Of a stretch of 15,985 nt of DNA, positions 14,076-15,985 are shown piece by piece. The notes under the pieces were generated by a model. That model made no database searches and was not told the origin of the DNA. It saw nothing but the letters and a program-made list of their open reading frames with translations. Each line of letters opens with the position of its first letter. Positions within the stretch are counted from its first letter, which is position 1. The position numbers and the translations under genes were made by a program. The stretch is from UBA2266 sp964406945 (GTDB taxonomy: Bacteria; Planctomycetota; Phycisphaerae; Sedimentisphaerales; Anaerobacaceae), in the NCBI GenBank assembly GCA_964406945.1, contig CAYOTO010000063.1:1-15985 (forward strand), in the 5' to 3' direction.

Positions 14076-15985
14076 ATGCGTAAGTTCAGTGTATGCGTTG
14101 TGTTTATGTTTGTGTTGGTTTCGGCGATTGCGGTTCAGACGGCGGACGGTTGGCCGCATGCGTTCGGGATTCACGATATGCTCGCGATGGATCGAATCGG
14201 CGATCCGCAGCTCTCGCCCGACGGCGAGTGGATAGTGTTCAACGTGCGAACGACGGACCTCGAGGCCGACAGGGGCAGGACCGATTTGTGGCTGATCGGG
14301 ACCGACGGCGAAGATCTGCGGCGGCTGACCAGTCATGAAGAATCCGATCACAACGCCCGCTGGGCGCCCGACGGCAAGACCATCTATTTTCTTTCGAGCC
14401 GGTCGGGATCGTCGCAGGTGTGGTCGATTCGCATCGACGGCGGCGAGGCCGTGCAGATCACGGATCAGCCGCTGGACGTGGGCAACCTGGTCGTGGCGCC
14501 GAATGGCGAGCTTGTTGCGTTCACGATGGAGGTCTTTCCGGATCTGGATCCCGCGGCGACGAAGGAGAAGCTCGAAGAAATCGAGAGCCGCAAGGCCTCG
14601 GGCCGCATTTACGACCGCGCCTTCGTTCGGCACTGGGATACGTGGGAAGACGGGCGGCGTTATCATCTGTTCGCGAAGGGCGTCGACGGCGGCCAGGCGG
14701 TGGACGTCATGAAGGCAATGGATGCCGATACGCCCTCCAAGCCCTTTGGCGGGCCCGATGAGATCACGTTCACGCCGGACAGCAGGGCTGTTATATTCAG
14801 TGCACGCGATGCGGGCCGGGGCGAGCCGTGGTCGACGAATTTTGACCTGTTTTTAGCGCCCGTCGACGGCTCGGCAAAGCCGAAGAACCTGACCAGGAAT
14901 AACAAGGCCTGGGATACGGCGCCTCTGTTCTCGCCGGACGGAAGGACGTTTGCGTATTTTGCCATGAAAAGGCCCGGCTACGAGTCGGACCGTTTTCGCA
15001 TTATTCTTCGCGAAAGCCCGAGCGGCAGATCGCGCGTTCTGACCGAGGACTGGGATCGCAGCCCTTCTTCGATGTGTTTCAGCCCGGACGGATCGACGAT
15101 CTATGCGACCGCCGCGAATCTGGGCCAGCGTTCGCTCTTTGCTATCGATGTTAAAACGGGCAAGGTCCGAACGGTCGTCAAGGAAGGCTCGCTGGGATCA
15201 CCGGCCGCGACGCAGGACAGAATCTTCTATACGATGCACAATCTCAAATCGCCGACGGCGATCTACTCGGTTGATACCGACGGCTCGGACATCGAGAAGC
15301 TTACCCGCCTTGACGCCGAGAAACTTGCGGCTGTGAAAATGGGCGATTACGAACAGTTTACGTTCAAAGGCTGGAACGATGAGACCGTGTATTGTTACGT
15401 TGTCAAACCCGTCGATTTCGACCCCCGCAAGAAGTATCCGGTTGCGTTCCTTATCCACGGGGGTCCTCAAGGCTCGTTCGGCAACATGTTCCACTATCGC
15501 TGGAACCCCCAGGCATACGCCGGGGCCGGTTATGCGGCCGTGATGGTCGATTTTCACGGCTCCACCGGCTACGGGCAGGCGTTCTGCGATTCGATACGGG
15601 ACGACTGGGGCGGCAAGCCTCTTGTCGATCTGCAGAAGGGCCTGGCGGCGGCGCTGGAGCGATATCCGTGGATGGACGGCAAGAGGGTCGGTGCGCTGGG
15701 GGCGTCTTTTGGCGGATACATGATAAACTGGATAGCGGGCAACTGGCCCGACAGATTCCGCTGCCTTGTAAATCACGATGGCAATCTATGCGAGAAAATG
15801 GCTTATTTCGCCACGGAGGAGCTGTGGTTTCCGGAGTGGGATCACAAGGGTACGCCGTGGGAGAACCCCGAGGGCTACGAAAAGCACAACCCCATCAATT
15901 ATGTCGGCAACTGGCAAACGCCGATGCTGGTGATTCACGGGGCCCTGGATTTCCGCGTGGTCGATACGCAGGGTCTGGCGACGTT
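14076..15985 (+). CDS. S9-family (prolyl oligopeptidase-like) exported peptidase, cut by the window end
   Basis: An open frame of 636 codons running off the window. ATG 14076 follows AGGAG at the proper distance; residues 1-20 are a signal peptide. Residues of about 30-390 form a beta-propeller with repeated SPDG/APDG/SPDG blades (WD40-like TolB type), as in acylaminoacyl and dipeptidyl peptidases of S9. The alpha/beta-hydrolase domain follows: HGGPQGS (from His461) for the oxyanion site, nucleophile Ser544 in GASFGG, and Asp625 in HGALDFRV as the charge-relay acid. The catalytic His and roughly the last 50 residues lie beyond the window. It would cleave short peptides in the periplasm or outside, possibly downstream of proteases such as the subtilase; that link is inference. 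No neighbour suggests an operon. Confidence 0.93.
   Translation, partial: MRKFSVCVVFMFVLVSAIAVQTADGWPHAFGIHDMLAMDRIGDPQLSPDGEWIVFNVRTTDLEADRGRTDLWLIGTDGEDLRRLTSHEESDHNARWAPDGKTIYFLSSRSGSSQVWSIRIDGGEAVQITDQPLDVGNLVVAPNGELVAFTMEVFPDLDPAATKEKLEEIESRKASGRIYDRAFVRHWDTWEDGRRYHLFAKGVDGGQAVDVMKAMDADTPSKPFGGPDEITFTPDSRAVIFSARDAGRGEPWSTNFDLFLAPVDGSAKPKNLTRNNKAWDTAPLFSPDGRTFAYFAMKRPGYESDRFRIILRESPSGRSRVLTEDWDRSPSSMCFSPDGSTIYATAANLGQRSLFAIDVKTGKVRTVVKEGSLGSPAATQDRIFYTMHNLKSPTAIYSVDTDGSDIEKLTRLDAEKLAAVKMGDYEQFTFKGWNDETVYCYVVKPVDFDPRKKYPVAFLIHGGPQGSFGNMFHYRWNPQAYAGAGYAAVMVDFHGSTGYGQAFCDSIRDDWGGKPLVDLQKGLAAALERYPWMDGKRVGALGASFGGYMINWIAGNWPDRFRCLVNHDGNLCEKMAYFATEELWFPEWDHKGTPWENPEGYEKHNPINYVGNWQTPMLVIHGALDFRVVDTQGLAT

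Noticed and set aside
13569..14235. Two similar open frames (66 and 144 residues) in the repeat pair
   Set aside because: They translate the intergenic repeat itself, resemble each other only because the DNA is duplicated, and lack ribosome binding sites. The longer one overlaps the start of the S9 peptidase.

Overview
The window most resembles the chromosome of a planctomycete, probably of the Phycisphaerae/Sedimentisphaerales type. This is inferred from a PEP-CTERM protein ending in a Pro-Glu-Pro, a glycine-rich hydrophobic stretch and RKRR; from several large exported proteins (subtilase with PKD domain, Tat-exported FAD oxidoreductase, S9 peptidase); from an aspartyl-tRNA synthetase with residues typical of the non-discriminating type; and from many intergenic copies of a GTTCAGGATGACAGG-type repeat. 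No marker gene fixes the taxonomy. There is no phage, plasmid, CRISPR, transposase, rRNA or tRNA gene that I can see.

Layout: 1-84 is the end of a tandem 29-bp repeat. 264-1229 (-) is a PfkB/ribokinase-family kinase and 1566-2261 (+) a GPP34 (Golgi phosphoprotein 3-like) protein. 2303-2453 is an intergenic inverted-repeat element. 2470-3888 (-) is a Tat-exported FAD oxidoreductase, divergent from a small lipoprotein at 4123-4452 (+). The 1.16 kb from 4453 to 5614 has no protein gene. It holds two consecutive minus-strand units, each made of a sigma70-like promoter with the same TTGCAT -35, about 170-200 nt of hairpin-rich sequence, and a closing GGGCTGAGG-type stem with a 28-29 nt pyrimidine loop followed by a T-tract. 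I read these as a tandem pair of related small RNAs with anti-Shine-Dalgarno-like loops; this is the most interesting part of the window.

5615-6262 (+) is an orphan PEP-CTERM protein, convergent with a long secreted subtilase at 6338-8767 (-). 9083-9643 (+) is a SAM methyltransferase, followed by another small-RNA-like unit with its own promoter and terminator (about 9710-9828). 10028-11845 (+) is aspS and 11872-13497 (+) a membrane sensor histidine kinase whose sensory domain carries a CxxCH haem motif; only 26 bp separate them, so they are probably co-transcribed. 13566-14000 holds two near-identical 203-bp copies of the repeat element. 14076 to the window end (+) is an S9-family peptidase cut by the window edge.

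Apart from aspS and the kinase the genes look like independent units, many divergent or convergent, with separate promoters. The theme is envelope and extracellular function (protease, peptidase, lipoprotein, PEP-CTERM protein, sensor kinase) plus housekeeping, with possible small-RNA regulation. All promoter, terminator and RNA calls rest on visual pattern matching, not on folding calculations or transcript data.
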